In this document: positions 36,475 to 49,159 of the stretch, in pieces | Layout of the letters: the number at the start of each line of letters is the position of its first letter | Numbering within the stretch: position 1 is the stretch's first letter | Assembly (NCBI RefSeq): GCF_020080835.1 | Contig: NC_058167.1 | Coordinates: 2,108,659-2,172,658, forward strand | Origin: Cotesia glomerata | Lineage: Eukaryota; Arthropoda; Insecta; Hymenoptera; Braconidae | Direction of reading: 5' to 3' | DNA: 64,000 nucleotides | The notes under the pieces: generated by a model | The model's database searches: none | The model's input: only the letters and a program-made list of their open reading frames with translations | Told to the model about the DNA's origin: nothing | Position numbers and translations under genes: made by a program

Positions 36475-38258
36475 CATACTCACGGTTTCGTCGAAATAAG
36501 TTTGCTCATAAAGAATTTAACGACAAGTTTTTGGGAAATTGGCTGGTTGGGTCATAAGTGCTCCGTTTGCATCGATTGTATTTAAAGCGATTTAAAAATC
36601 ACCACGTGTTGAAGATAAACAATTGGTTAAGGTAAGTAAGAAGCGAAAATTACAATACAGTTGAAGATATTTTACCAGCAAACACGTGCTGTCAAGCAAT
36701 TGGGATAGAAAGTGATTCCTCATAATGTCTACTTATAACGGTTTTAAATATGAAAACATACCTGATGCCTTTTACCCACCGCTTTGACTTAATTGAAAGC
36801 ACTTGTCTCAACTAATGAGTTCATTTATGCAACGATTTTGCTATCGTTACGTGAGACATAAGTTCATGTAGGCAATATGGAATTCTATGGACAAATCATT
36901 ACATGTACCAGCCGAGGTAAACAAATATGGCAAAACTCATCTGTAATGTCGATGATGATTACTGTATTAACGTACGCATTACTGGAAAGAAAAATAACAA
37001 GGATAGATTCAAGTCATTTAATGGGACTAGTTAATAAAAGGACAATTACCTAAAGCATGGCTTCTCAGTATTTGCTTCAAACTCCAATTTCTATTTAGTT
37101 TTTTACGATTATTAAAACATTGATGAAAGCTTCTTCAACACGGGCTATTAGTAATAACGAAAACTGATCCTAGAAGAAATGAGTGAAGATATACCTGAAT
37201 CGAGAGAGAGTCTAACTGTAGCACAACAAGAAAACTCTTTACTTTGGAATGAAGATATGTATTGCTTACGGATCGCTCCTGGAGAATAATATCTCCCAAA
37301 AGTATAATTTTTGATATGAACATGCAGGAAGAACTTTCTTTCCCATCGACGGTTTTATTTGGGTCATTTCCGAAAATTCAGAGAGGGAGTAAATGCAACA
37401 CCAATCGTTCGCAATAGCAACTAGCGAATTACGAAGATCAGATCGGCGTGGAGTTACATCCACATCATTTATTATATCTAGCGAAATGAAAATTATGAGG
37501 TTAAGAGTTCGTGACTCGCTTACGATTTATCGCAATTTCAAAACATGTGGGAAAAAATACTAATATTACACGGCAGCAAGTTGAGTCAGCATGACTACAT
37601 TAATGGAATTGTATTCCTGAAAGTAATTTAGCTTTTCAGTGCGCTGGCCAATACCAAATTCAGTATGGTATTGGAGCGATCGAAAAAGAGATCTTTTGCG
37701 ATGATTCTGGCAACTAGGAAAACCTACGATAAGTTTCTCTACTTTGAGTGCCAATGGAAATCGGATGGACCAATTTAATACAATTATTGTACAAATTAAA
37801 AAATAATTTGGTACTGAAATTTTCAGCTGAACAAGCTGGGTGTCACTGGGATTACATATCTAAGACTACACTCAGTAGAATTGGAAGATGCCAGACCTGT
37901 GCTAAGAGTCTATTTTAATATTAAAATAGTTTCAATATATTGATAACTGATGCCTCTCCTCAATCAAAGAAGAACAAGCTCCATTTGGAAATTATTATGT
38001 TGCTCAGACTTATTTTAAACGAAATTGAATTTCTACTGCATCGTGGTAGTCCTCATGCACATATTTTATTGGGCTAGAATGACGCTCGATCAGCTCCTCT
38101 TGGTACAAACTACCAAGATACTGTAATGATGAGTGAGCAATTGATATCAATTTCTTCATCAGAAGCTGCTGGACACATTCGCGTGCAAAGTCACAAACAG
38201 ACCTTTACCTGTTATAAAAAGTACATGCCAATCAACCTCTGAGATGCCGATTTAATGC
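36475..38258 (+). pseudogene. Degenerate 5' part of Helentron Rep
   Basis: No frame stays open for long. The clear landmark is HRGSPHAHILLG at 38039-38074, the Rep HUH nuclease motif, ending in a stop. Scattered upstream pieces such as VELEDARPVL (near 37885) are compatible with Rep N-terminal sequence, but I cannot align them reliably. The stretch 36475-37500 is unassigned. Confidence 0.55.
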
Positions 38259-40858
38259 TCCATTTATGCCATGTAAATCCCCTACAATATTAAAACCAAT
38301 GCAGAAAGATCATCCAGGATATGCTGATTACGCTAAGCGGTATAAACAAATACAAATTAATCTTGAGAACAATGATTACGAGAATATTGAAATGTTTTAT
38401 GCACAAAATCATATAACTTCTGATAATGATTATTTTCATATTCTTGAAGCTGGAATTACCAGACCTAAAGTATTTTTGAAGCGACAACCTAAAGAAAAAT
38501 GGCACAACCCTTTCAATCCTTTTATTCTCAATGTCTTACAATCAAATACAGATATGCAATTTATTATCGAAGAATACCTCATGTGCAGCGTATGTTGTTG
38601 AATATGTCAATAAAACTAATAGGGGTATAAGTAATTTACAAAGACAAATTCATGAAATCATGGGATGAAAACCCTGAGTTTGATATAGTAGAAATAACTA
38701 GAAAAATGAGTGTTAATATGCTCAACACCGTTGAATTAACAAGCCAGGAAGCAGCGTGGTACCTTCTTCGTGAACCTATGTCTAGAAGTTCAGTCTCCAT
38801 AGTTTATATTCCCACCGTTTGGCCTATTGAACGACAGCGTATTAGACGAACACAAAAAGAATTAGATGAATTAAATATCGATGAAGATTCAACAAGTATT
38901 TGGAAGGAAAACTGGTTTGATAAATACGAGAAGCGGCCACAAGAAATGGAAGAATTATCACTTGCACAATTCGTTGCTAATTTTACTAAAAATTCGCAAA
39001 GGTGATTATATTCGTCGAAAGCAACAACGCATCATTCGTTATAGGAATTATGACATAGCCTCAGATATAAATGAGTATAAAAAGAGAAATGGTGACTTTG
39101 CATATCCCATTTCGGAATGAAGAATTCGAGATTCTTGAAGAGATGAAATTTATTAGGATTTACGACGAAAATGAAAATCAAATTCTGGAGCGACGTAAAG
39201 AGTTTGAATCTGACTTAGACATTAATAAAACGATAGAGCTATGCCGAAAACTATGTCGCGAAAATGAAGAAGCAGACGATGACGATGAGATTCATGATAT
39301 TGCCACTAGATTTCCAGAAATTAATCCATTCCAAACGCTATATGACAATCCGAATTCGGATGTAAACAGTGATTTACGTCTCGCAACCCTAAATAAACTT
39401 GGTGCCATTGCAAAACGGAAAGAAAATTTAATGCCTAACGACCAATATTATGAGCTGATGAAAATGGCAAAACCAAAAACAAAAGGAACTTTTTGATGCA
39501 CGTCATTACAATCTTCAGTTGGAAGATCCTCCTCCGCTGCAAATATTTTTACAGGACCAGCTGGATGTGGTAAAACATTTGTTATTAAATTATTAATGGA
39601 AATTTATAATCGATATTCTGAAAGTGATGGGTTTTGTAATGCTTATATCGCTTGTGCTTCTACTGGTAAAGCTGCTGTGGCTATCAATGGGACAACAGTA
39701 CACACTGCACTGAAGATAAGTCTTTCAAAGTTGCTTCCTTTATCAATTGAAGTAGCCCAACAATATAGATCACTTTTTAAATATGTTCGTGTATTGATTA
39801 TCGATGAAATTAGTATGATTGGAGCCGAGTTGTTGTCCCAAATAGATTCAAGGTTAAAGCAAATCACCGGTAATTTTGAAGTCCATTTTGGTGGATTAGA
39901 TATAATTTTGATTGGTGATCTACGTCAACTACCGCCAGTTCGTGCTACCCCAATTTACAAACAAATAAAACGACAAATAGCAGGTTCAACACTATGGCGA
40001 GGGTTGAAATTTTTCGAACTAAACGAAGTTATGCGACAAGCTAATCAAAGTTTTGCAACAATATTAACAAAAATTGGTAATGGACAGTTGTTAGATCAGG
40101 AAGAGCTAGATTTAATTGAGTCACGGATTTACTCTGAAGAAGAAGCTGAGAGACTTTGTCCAGACGGTATACGATTGTTTTTTAATAATCATTCAGTTGC
40201 TGAATACAACAATAAAATTTTGAATTCTATAGAAGAAAAAAGGAATTCAGAGGCAACTGATATATATATTGGATGTAGAAATGTTGAACAGCAAACTTCT
40301 ATGCGTCAAAAATTACATAAAATGTCAACTATTGATACAGGAGGTTTGCCATATCAAATTACATTGGTTTTGAACAAACCATACATGATAACAACTAACA
40401 TCGATGTATCAGATGGATTAGCAAATGGTGCGACGGGAAAATTAATTTTTCATTGAATATAATGACAAAGGAGAGATAGGTCGTTTATGGCTAGAATTTC
40501 CAGAATCTCCAAAAATCGGAGAAAAATTGAGAAGAAAGGCAGCGGCATCAATTCAAAAAATAATCTTCATCCACTGGCAGTACCAATAGATCGCAGAACA
40601 TCATCTATACCACTAGTACCTAATAAAACCGTTATTGTAAAACGTAATCATTTCCCATTAGTCTCTGCATGTGCAATGACGATTCACAAGTCCCAGGGAG
40701 CTACTTTTGGTGAGATTGTATATGAATATGATAAATCACACGTTCAACAACTCCTGTACGTCGCATTATCACGAGTTACATCAATAAACGGCTTATATCT
40801 CGTTTCAAAAATGATAAAAATTTTACCATGGCCGAAGAGCGTCAGTATCTACAATTGA
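38259..40858 (+). pseudogene. Helentron Rep/helicase, broken into five frames
   Basis: Pieces in order: 38259-38601, 38652-39005, 39071-39496, about 39500-40456 and 40487-40858. The helicase is SF1B/PIF1-like: Walker A GPAGCGKTF at 39554-39580, Walker B LIIDEISMIG (about 39797), GDLRQLPP (about 39918), and in the last piece MTIHKSQGATF and YVALSRV. Helicase unwinding would drive rolling-circle replication of the element. Walker motifs are intact, but at least four frame breaks make it non-functional. Confidence 0.85.
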
Positions 40859-40944
40859 TCTACAACATGAATTTCGAAGGCTGAACTTGAATCGACTTGA
40901 GACAATTACAAATGTTTTATATGATTTCTTAAATAAAAGAAAAG

Positions 40945-41690
40945 GGATGTCACTGTTTACCTTTAACTGTCAAAGCTTACGAGCTCATGTACAAGATCTG
41001 CAACATGACAATATAGTGTCATCGTCAAATTTTTAATTCTTTCGGAGACATGGATGAATAATGAAGATATTGTAGACATTCCAAATTTTAATATTGTTGT
41101 TAATTACAAAGACCACGTACGAGGGCAGGCGGAGTAGCAATTTATCACAACGTAAATGATGGAGCCCGTGTTGTTACGCCACAAATGGATCTCAATGCAC
41201 AACAGCTAGAATCATTGTCTGTTCAGCTTTCGAAAGTTGGAGAAATATGTGCCTGTGAGAGCAGAAATGACCAAGGAGATTTAATTTTGATCGTAGCAAT
41301 TTACATCTTTCCCAACCAATCAATAAAATCAGTTATTGAATTTATACATGAAAATTTGATCAAATATACCCCAGAGGTATCGCGAATTCTCAAAAAGAAT
41401 TATGATAAAATTCCGATGATTTTAAGTGGGGATTTTAACATAAATTTTGCATCAGATACAGCGCTTCCTTTGATTGAGTTTCTCGATACAACATTTTATT
41501 TAAAAATGTGTAACAATCGCACTCAATCAACTACAAGATCAAAAACGGTAATAGATGCAGTGTTCCAAAGATATATCAACCAAATTGAAACTAAAAATAT
41601 TTGGATCGTATGTTGGTTATCATAAGGCTCTTGTAGGATTTGTTGAAAGTGAAAATATGGAACTGGAGTAATAGATTATGTAACATATGT
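40945..41690 (+). pseudogene. Helentron AP-endonuclease-like domain, broken
   Basis: Starts with FTFNCQSLRAHVQDL at about 40955 (N-terminal endonuclease strand), then several stops. The open piece 41185-41625 contains ILSGDFNINF, the Asp/Asn motif of the EEP/APE fold. The final catalytic block reads GYHKALVGF after a frame change, where SDH would be expected, so the catalytic Asp is lost. Confidence 0.8.
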
Positions 41691-41857
41691 TAAATAAAAT
41701 ATAAAAATATCTTTTTAAAATTAATCAAAATACTTTCATTTTTGAACAATTAAACTTTGTAATTATCCTACCCTTGTTATAAATATTCATCTCATTCTTT
41801 TGTCGATTCACTGAAGTTTCACTTCTATCGTGTGTGAATCGCACACACACCTTTTTT

Positions 41858-41984
41858 TTTTTTTTTAAATAATTAATAATAATATTTTAAATTTCAAAAT
41901 TTTTTAAAAATAAATTAATAATAGTTTAAATATTTTTTTTTTTAAATAAATTAGTATTAGTTTCAATTTAAAAATTTTTTTTAA
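41858..41984. repeat. AT-rich tandem array, left part (target of LINE F)
   Basis: Diverged 40-60 bp units of T run plus AAATAAATTAGTA.TAGTTTAAATTTAAA. Continues beyond LINE F at 47055-47265. Confidence 0.75.
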
Positions 41985-42233
41985 AACAAATTAGGAATAT
42001 TGTATTGTATTGTATATTTATTGTTTTAAAGAGTATATATACATGATCTCTCGTATAACAATTTTTGGAACGCATGTTCAGTAATTATCAATTATATTAT
42101 AATATACAGTTTTTAATTTTTAGGAATTATAAGCAGTAGTTAAATTAATACATTGATCAGCAAACAGAAATAAAAATCAAAATTTATGTGGGTGTTTAAG
42201 GAGAGCCAGTTGGTCGGTGTATAGGAGGAGGGT

Positions 42234-45200
42234 TTAGATAGGATTTAATAGGGAGCATCTTTTAGTGACTGCCGTGAGAAATCTTGCCACATTTTCCATA
42301 TCATTTTTGGAGTAGATATTCAGTATCATGAGCGTACGTAGGTTCCTTGGGTAGTTCCTGATGATGTCTTCGAAATATCGCTGTCTCAGGTCGTCGAACT
42401 CTGGACAGTAGGCCAGTATGTGGTCGACCGTTTCGAGGCTCTTATTGCAAGCTCTGCAGTAGTTTTTCGGGAGAAGTCGGATGTGCAATCCAAAGATCGT
42501 GATTCTGCAATTATAGTTGTTAGCGAGACGTAGTTGCGTAATCATACGCGATAAATGGATTGGGCACCGAAGTTTCAGATATCTGGGTGTGTAAGGTATT
42601 TTACTCCAGATTAGCTGGGTTTGCAGCGAAGTAGATCGAAGATATTGTTCATAGTCCAGTCGTCTGGCTCGGTTGGTGATGGTTTCGAGGAATTTGGGAT
42701 GTTGTTTTTCCCAGAGTGAGGGATCTAGGTTGTTGAACATATCCGGCATTGCAATCTCTTTGAACAAGAGATTCATTTTTGCAACCCAGTTAAATTTGAC
42801 CTGGCACTGCGGGTTTTTTGCTATGGTTATCAAATGGACAAGGCAAATTTTCGGCCAGCGGTTGTCATCCATTTCCAGGATACGTATTATCCATTTCCAG
42901 GTTCGGCTGAGCGCTGTTACAGATAGCCGGGTAATCCCAGCTTCAATCCTGATCATATAACCGGGGGTGTTTGTAGGCAGTAGTAGGATTCTTTTGAAGA
43001 AGTTAGCCTGAGCTTTATCTATTTCGTCCAAATGGTCTATTCCCCAGGTTTCGACGCCATAAAGAATTGTGGGACCCACTATGCTGTTGAATAAATGTAT
43101 CCTGGTCTGCCAAGAGTCCGACTTCGCTTTAGCAAGTAAGGTACAGACTGTCCCGGTTGCTATTTTAGCCTTTTGTAGTGCTGCTTGGGCTGCTAATTTT
43201 CCCTTGGTGGAGTTGTCTATCGTGATGCCGAGGTAATTGTAGTGAGTCGTGATCTTGATAGGTTGATTTTTGTAGCAGAATGCGTTTCTTTCTTTTTGTC
43301 TGATCCTTCCCAATGCACGACTGATCATCACCTGAGTTTTCCCCGTGTGTACACTCAGTTTGTTCTCATCAAAGTACTCTTCTAGTGCCGCTAGTATTTT
43401 TTTTGCCTCGGTAAGTGATGCTGTGAAGAAGGTTGCGTCATCAGCGAAGAGTAAAGTGAGGAGGTTTTTTGGTCCTATGCTTAAGCCTTCAAAACCTTTT
43501 TTTTTCAAGGAAAGTTACAAGATCCGCAATATATAAAATGAAGAGCGTAGGGCTTAACTTGTCGCCCTGGAGCACGCCTTCGGTAACTTCAAAGTCTTTG
43601 GAAGCATTTCCGTTGACACGTAGGTTGACTCTTGCTCTTTCGTAGATTGCGCGAACTAGCCTGATTATCTTGCCACTGATGCCGAGGTTAAATAATTTCC
43701 TCCAGAGTAAATGGTGAGGAACCGAGTCGAAGGCTCTGGTGAAGTCGACGAAAATACAGTAAACGGCGTTACCTTTCATTCTGATTTTAGATTGAAGGAC
43801 TGCTAAAATAGTGAAGGACAGGTCCAGGCAGCTACGTCCCTCTCTAAATCCTGCCTGTTCTTCGGGGATTATGCTGAGATTTTCCATCCAGGAGTTTAAT
43901 CGCTTTTGGATGATACCAGTTAATACCTTGAGTAAGTTATTTAGCAGCGCAATCCCACGGTAGTTTGACGGATCATCTCGGGTTCCCTTTTTGTGGATTA
44001 ATGAGATTGTTGCTGCTGGCCAAGAGGATGGAATTTGTTCCGCGTTCCAGATTCTGTTTAGCAACGTCACGAGATAAGAGATCCATGGAGGGGGGAGGTG
44101 ACGTAAATGTTCGTTCAGTATAGCATCTGGACCTGGAGACTTTTTATTCTTGCTTTTTTTGATCACTTTTGTGACTTCTAGGAAGGAGAAATCAAGATCC
44201 AGGTAAGGATTGCGTACGTCAGTAAAGTTGGTAGTGTCGTAGGTTCTATGTGGGTACACTGTATTATAAAATTCTTCCCAGGAGTCAAGTGAGATAGGGC
44301 AGGGAGTATACGCTGGTCTTCTGAGCGATTTGACCAGTTGCCAGAACTCAGTAGGGCTTGAGGTGCGTGCCAGGGTGTTTCTAATGGAGCGATAGTAGTT
44401 TATAATTTTTGTCTTTTTAATTTTCTTTAAATTTTTTTTCAAGAAATGCAAGGTTTCAAGGTTAGTTTGCGTGAATCCTCTCTTCCTACATATCCTCTGG
44501 TGCTTGGAAAGGGCTAGTTTGAGAAGCCTGCTCGTTATCCTCCCATGGGCGTTTAGGTTTACTTTAACCGCCCCTCGGTTTTGTCACGATTTTTAAACCT
44601 GATGAATCTGCTGCTTCATGAATAGCTGCCTGGAGGTTTTCAGCTAGAGAGTCCAAGCTAGTGTTCGCTTGGTTAATCTCGAGCCGGTGAGAGTAGAATA
44701 GTGCTTCCATAAATTGTTGAGTACACTCTGTCTTCCAGATTAGTTTCGGAGTAGGGGAGAGCAATGGAGACTTTTCAGCTTGTGGAATATCATGGTCGAA
44801 TTGGAATGATATTTGGACAGGAAAGTGGTCGGAGCCGAATGAGTCCACTTCTATTCGGAATGTTGAGACCAGTTTTGCGGCTTCATGATTTACCCATACC
44901 AAGTCTATGACGCTGGCTCAATTGGGACCAGCGAAAGTCATATTGCCGTTTTTGTCGTCTGTCATTCTTCCGTTTACTAAAATAAAGTCGCTGCTAGACA
45001 TAAAGTTTAGGACGGCGAGACCTCTTGGATTGGTTACAGTGTCTAGGGAGTTTCTTGAAGGTAGCAGGATCGTGTCTCTGAGTGAATCAGGCGGAATTTC
45101 TCCATCAAGGTCACCAAGGCGTGCGTTAAAGTCTCCTCCTAAGATTATTGGGATGTCGGCGTACATAAAGCTGAGTTTGTCTAAAACAACTTGGAGCGAG

Positions 45201-45560
45201 TCTAAAGTGTTTTCCAACTCCAGGTCAGGTTTTAGATAAATTAGACCTAGTATTAAGTCCTGGGGGGGTATTTTTACTTTGATGAAGATCCAATGGTTTT
45301 TTATTTCTATTACCTGGAATTCCAATTCTTCTCTCACGAGGAGTAGCAGACCTCCACTTGCCCTGCCTCTGTTAGCAGTTTTGGTCGCATTTGACCAGAT
45401 ACATTTGAAGCTATTCGTCCAAGTAGGCTGCGTAATGGGTGGTTGATGTGTCCAGGTTTCGGCTATGGCGATGACGAAAGTTTCTTGGGGAATAAATAGG
45501 TTGTCACAGTTGTCTAAACCATGGCAGTTCCAAAATAAGGCTGTATTGAAGTGGTGGCTC
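42234..45560 (-). pseudogene. LINE F ORF2: AP endonuclease-RT, three lesions
   Basis: The endonuclease starts near 45545 (ALFWNCHG), then IAETW, LGGDFNARLG and, after an in-frame TGA at 44918-44920, IDLVWVNH and GSDHFPV. A frameshift near 44570 leads into the RT (44560-43490): KSPGPDAIL, NYRGIALLNN, FVDFTRAFDSVPH and LQGDKLSPTLF. A second shift in an A-run at about 43500 precedes LLFADDATFF. The C-terminus has CRACNKSLETVDHILAYC, a zinc-finger-like cluster. No ATG is seen at the expected start, which may use the ORF1 end. Confidence 0.88.
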
Positions 45561-45576
45561 TCCTTTTTGGTGGGAA

Positions 45577-46821
45577 TTAGTTTTTTGGATAGGAATTTAC
45601 AGTTGATGGTTTGCTGTAGTGTGCGTTATGAGAGTTGTGGGTCTTTTCTGTCCACGCTTTAGTTTTTCTATCCCAAATTAAGGATTTTTCATTTGTGCAT
45701 AATTTGTTTGCGCTAAGCTTGGGGATTGTCCCTTTTTCCTTCTCTTCTTTAAACTTTTTTCTCGTCTCATATGCTTGTTCTCGTTCTAAAGGTGTGAGAT
45801 CGTTATCAATGAAGACGTTTGTATTGATGAGCTTATTCTTCTTAGTTTTCATTATCAAGGCTTTGTGCTCAGGTTTGTTAAGGTGTATTACAAAACAGTT
45901 CCTCCTTTTTCCGAGTTCTCTGATAAGCTTACACTCACATTTTGGAATGTCGAAAGTTTTTTCTAGGAAAGAAGTGACTTCCTCGGTTGGATTGGCTGGT
46001 GATAATCCTCTGACAACAATGTTTTGTCTTCGCATTCTACTCTCATGGTTTTCAACCATCCTGGAGAGTCTATTCAGCTGGTTGATGACTGTGGAGCTAG
46101 TTTCGTTTGGTAAATCAGATTTTATAGCCTTTTCAACCGCTTCAACTCTGGAAATAATAGGTATTAGGGAACTTTCCAAGTTTAACGAATTGGAACTACA
46201 CTTACCAGTTTTAATGTTGGTTAGACGTTTGTTGAGCTCCTCCTGTTGGGCTTTTACGGCTTCCATTTCCGTAGAGAGTGAAGAGTACTTTTTTTCCAGA
46301 GTTTCAAGATGGTTGTGAATTGAGTCCGATGATTCTTTGATAGAGTCTTTGATCTGGGAGAATTGAGATTGATTGGTTTTGAACAGGGAAATGAATTGCT
46401 CTGCGATCCATTTAAAGGAATCTTGGTTGGAGATCTCCGAGAATTCTGGGATTTCTATCATACGGCCTTGTGAGTCCTCGGTGTTGGGCATATTTATATC
46501 TAGAGAGATTTTTTTTGTAGGTGAGATTGTAGGAGAAGAGTTGTGACGTCTTGGATGCTTCTTAGGGTTTTGCGTGGGCTCCTGAGTAGAGTCTGTCAGA
46601 TCTCTAGGTCTTTTAATGCCGTTTAGTAATTTGTCTATATCCCCAAGGGAGTTTGCTCGTTCTCGGAGTCTCAGTTCCTCTAAGGAGGGTCTTCCTCTCT
46701 TTTTTTTCGGTACAGGTGTTGTGGGAGTAGCTTGTTGGCTGTTTATTGAAGAAGACGGAGTCACCAACTCTACGTCTGTGTTGATAATCTCCTCAGAATC
46801 GGTGTGTTTTAGCATGACCAC
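45577..46821 (-). CDS. LINE F ORF1, 414 aa, intact
   Basis: RNA-binding ORF1 protein. The N-terminus has an AT-hook-like KKKRGRPS (about residue 40) and Ser/Thr/Pro-rich low-complexity sequence. Residues 140-220 form a coiled coil (heptads around LETLEKKYSSLSTEMEAV). From about residue 265 comes the RRM-like domain (RRQNIVVRGLS), then FIDNDLTPLEREQAYETRKK, characteristic of the C-terminal domain of this ORF1 class. Fully open with no lesions, unlike the ORF2 downstream. Confidence 0.88.
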   Translation of the reverse strand: MVMLKHTDSEEIINTDVELVTPSSSINSQQATPTTPVPKKKRGRPSLEELRLRERANSLGDIDKLLNGIKRPRDLTDSTQEPTQNPKKHPRRHNSSPTISPTKKISLDINMPNTEDSQGRMIEIPEFSEISNQDSFKWIAEQFISLFKTNQSQFSQIKDSIKESSDSIHNHLETLEKKYSSLSTEMEAVKAQQEELNKRLTNIKTGKCSSNSLNLESSLIPIISRVEAVEKAIKSDLPNETSSTVINQLNRLSRMVENHESRMRRQNIVVRGLSPANPTEEVTSFLEKTFDIPKCECKLIRELGKRRNCFVIHLNKPEHKALIMKTKKNKLINTNVFIDNDLTPLEREQAYETRKKFKEEKEKGTIPKLSANKLCTNEKSLIWDRKTKAWTEKTHNSHNAHYSKPSTVNSYPKN

Positions 46822-47054
46822 CTAACCTTAAAGTGGGGTTACCTTACATTACCACACAGCATCACAGTTTCTTCGGTGAATTAAAAACCAACGATTATTA
46901 GATCGGTTTAGCGAACACTACACTACTGATTTGGACACAGTTAAAGGATGTGTAAAAAAGTTTCGATATAAAACGACATAAATTATTACAAGAGTTAAAT
47001 TGCACGAGGCTTACATTAGGCTTGCGCGCATGCGTCCAACAAATTAGGAATATT

Positions 47055-47265
47055 TTAAATATTTTTTTTTTTTTAAATAAATTAGTAGTAGTTTCAATTA
47101 AAAATTTTTTTTTAAAATCAATTAGGAATAGTTTAAATTTAAATATTTTTTAAAATGAACACTTTTTTAAAATAAATTAGTAGTTTGAATTTAAATATTT
47201 TTTTTTTTTTTTAAATAAATTAGTAGTAGTTTAAATTAAAATTTTTTTTTATAAATACTCTCATA
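47055..47265. repeat. AT-rich tandem array, right part
   Basis: Units with a T run, AAATAAATTAGTAGTAGTTT and AATTTAAA, in register with 41858-41984 before LINE F inserted. Confidence 0.75.
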
Positions 47266-47575
47266 ATTATTCTTTATTTATAAAATTTTTTCTAATAAAT
47301 AAATAAATTTTAAAATCTCCCGCAGCAAAAAAATCACATGTCAGTAAATAGTACAATTCTATTAACCATCATAGTTCAGTTACCAACATGGACAAATTCT
47401 TAGGTTTGTTAGAGGGCGTCTCAAATTGATTTTATTTATTGACATGTGATTTTTTTTGTCGCGGGAAATTTTAAAATTTATTTATAAAATATAGTTTATT
47501 TATTAGAAAAATTAATTATTAAAATTTTAAAAATTTTTGTAAATAAACTATAATTATAAGAGTATTTAAAAAATA
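47266..47575. mobile_element. Foldback MITE
   Basis: Inner arms are perfectly complementary over AAAAAATCACATGTCA (about 47327-47343 and 47441-47456), extending through CCCGC/GCGGG and AAATTTTAAAAT outward to ACTCTCATAATTAT and its partner ATAATTATAAGAGT. The right arm has an extra AT-rich piece. There are no ORFs. Confidence 0.7.
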
Positions 47576-47779
47576 AAAAAATTTCTTTTTTAATGAAAAA
47601 TAGATGTAATTTTTTAAAATATAATTTTTGCCCCCTCGGTTTTTCAACATAAAATTAATAATAAAATTATTTCTAAGCAATGTCATCTCATTTTGGTGAT
47701 TAATATTTATTATTTAATAAATTATTAATAATTCTCGATAATTATTCAAAAATTTATTGCCAACTGCCATATTTTTTGG

Positions 47780-48048
47780 TCAACAAAACCAGACGCAGAC
47801 CGGCGACAGCACGCCGGCTTGTTTACAAGAGCCACCATATTGCGGTCTCAGTAACTAGCATGAGACTTTTGTATTCTCCGTCTCTACCCGAAGTTTGGGT
47901 GTCGCTGATGTCGCAGCTTTTCCGTTTTTTCGAAAATCTTATAGTTGTTAGAAGAAGAAGTACGACAAAGATCACAGCTGTAATAAAGTTCTACACGTCG
48001 AGGAGGAGAGGTGTAGTTTTTTTTTTTTTATTCACGACGTGCTAAAAC
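47780..48048 (+). other. Putative 5' non-coding exon of the gene below
   Basis: A GC-richer island in AT-rich surroundings ending AAAAC|GTAAGTATT, a strong splice donor. The next matching acceptor is a long T run plus TAG at 48744, six bases before an ATG. The intron would be 696 bp of (T)AAAATAA-type low complexity. The transcription start is not defined; the 89-codon ORF across it is not supported. Confidence 0.45.
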
Positions 48049-49159
48049 GTAAGTATTTATTCTTAATTTATTTAATTATTTTAACTCAATCAACATCTTA
48101 AATAAAATTCAATTGACATGTTGAATAAAATAATAAACGTTAAAATAATAATAATAAAAGTTAAATATAAAAATAGTTAAGGTTAAATAAAAGTGAATTA
48201 ATAAAATAAATCATACTAAGTTAAAATTAATAATAAAAATTATATAAAAAATAATAAACATGAAGATAAATAAATAATAATAAAAGTTAAGAAAAAATAA
48301 TAAACATTAAAATAAATAATAATAAAATTAAGTAAAAAAAATAAAGGTTAAAATAATTTAACAATAGTTAAAATTAGATAAATTATAAGAAGTTAAAATA
48401 AATCATAAAATCATACTAAGTTAAAATAAATCGTAAAAATTAAATAAAAAAATAATAAACATTAAAATAAATAAATAATAATAAAATTTAAGTAAAAAAT
48501 ATTAATAAACATTAAAAGTTAAGCGAAACAAAAATAAAGGTTAAAATAATTTAACAATGGTTAAAATTAAATAAATCATAACAAGTAAAATAATAATAAT
48601 AATAGTTAAATAAAAAATAATAGAGAAAATAAATGGATAATTTAACTTAGAGAATAAAAAAAAATAAATTAGGAAATTAATTAAGTGTAAAAAAGAATAT
48701 ACTGTGGCAAGCTGATTTTAAAAATTTTCTTTTTTTTTTTTTTAGTAACAATGGCAAACTCAGAAGAAGCTAATCGGATCGATCGCTTCATCGACTATGA
48801 TCTCATAGTTCCACACATATGGGTTGAATTGTTTAATTCTGATATCAGCGCTTTGACAGATCATTTACGTCAATTACTACATGAAGCTATCTCCAACGGT
48901 AAAGAGATCTCAGGATATCCACACATTCGGATTGGTAATTTTGTAGCAATGTTAAGATTACGCCATGAGGTGGAAGCGTGGTGGTTTCAGTTGCTTGGAG
49001 TTACTAGTAATAATTCAATGACTGCTCTCATATATGATATATTATTCAGTTATGCGTGGAGATAATTTTTAAATATCAGTAACATCGAATTTCCATTGAT
49101 CATTGATTCACATCCACAACAACAACAACAACAACAACCCTCGCCTTTACCACCACAAT

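Larger units (their letters stand above)
37500..41857 (+). mobile_element. Helentron-type Helitron, decayed
   Basis: Rolling-circle transposon remnant. It has a Rep region with HUH motif (38039-38062), PIF1-like helicase (39500-40858) and an AP-endonuclease-like domain at the 3' side (about 40950-41690), the combination that defines Helentrons/Helitron2. There are many frameshifts and stops. A short hairpin GTGTGTGAATCGCACACAC followed by CC and a T run (41831-41857) could be the 3' terminus. The 5' end is not identified and may lie near or beyond the gap at 36375. Confidence 0.82.
42002..47037 (-). mobile_element. LINE F, full-length, 17-bp target duplication
   Basis: Minus-strand two-ORF non-LTR element flanked by perfect AACAAATTAGGAATATT at 41985-42001 and 47038-47054. 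It ends in a short TATTG-unit microsatellite (plus strand 42002-42020) like the tail of LINE D. The 5' UTR is about 215 bp (46822-47037), then ORF1, then ORF2 with three lesions. It is inserted in the AT tandem array, and its tail resembles the target sequence. Confidence 0.92.

Noticed and set aside
45635..46318. 227-codon plus-strand ORF
   Set aside because: Antisense shadow of LINE F ORF1, which has clear coiled-coil and RRM-like sequence.
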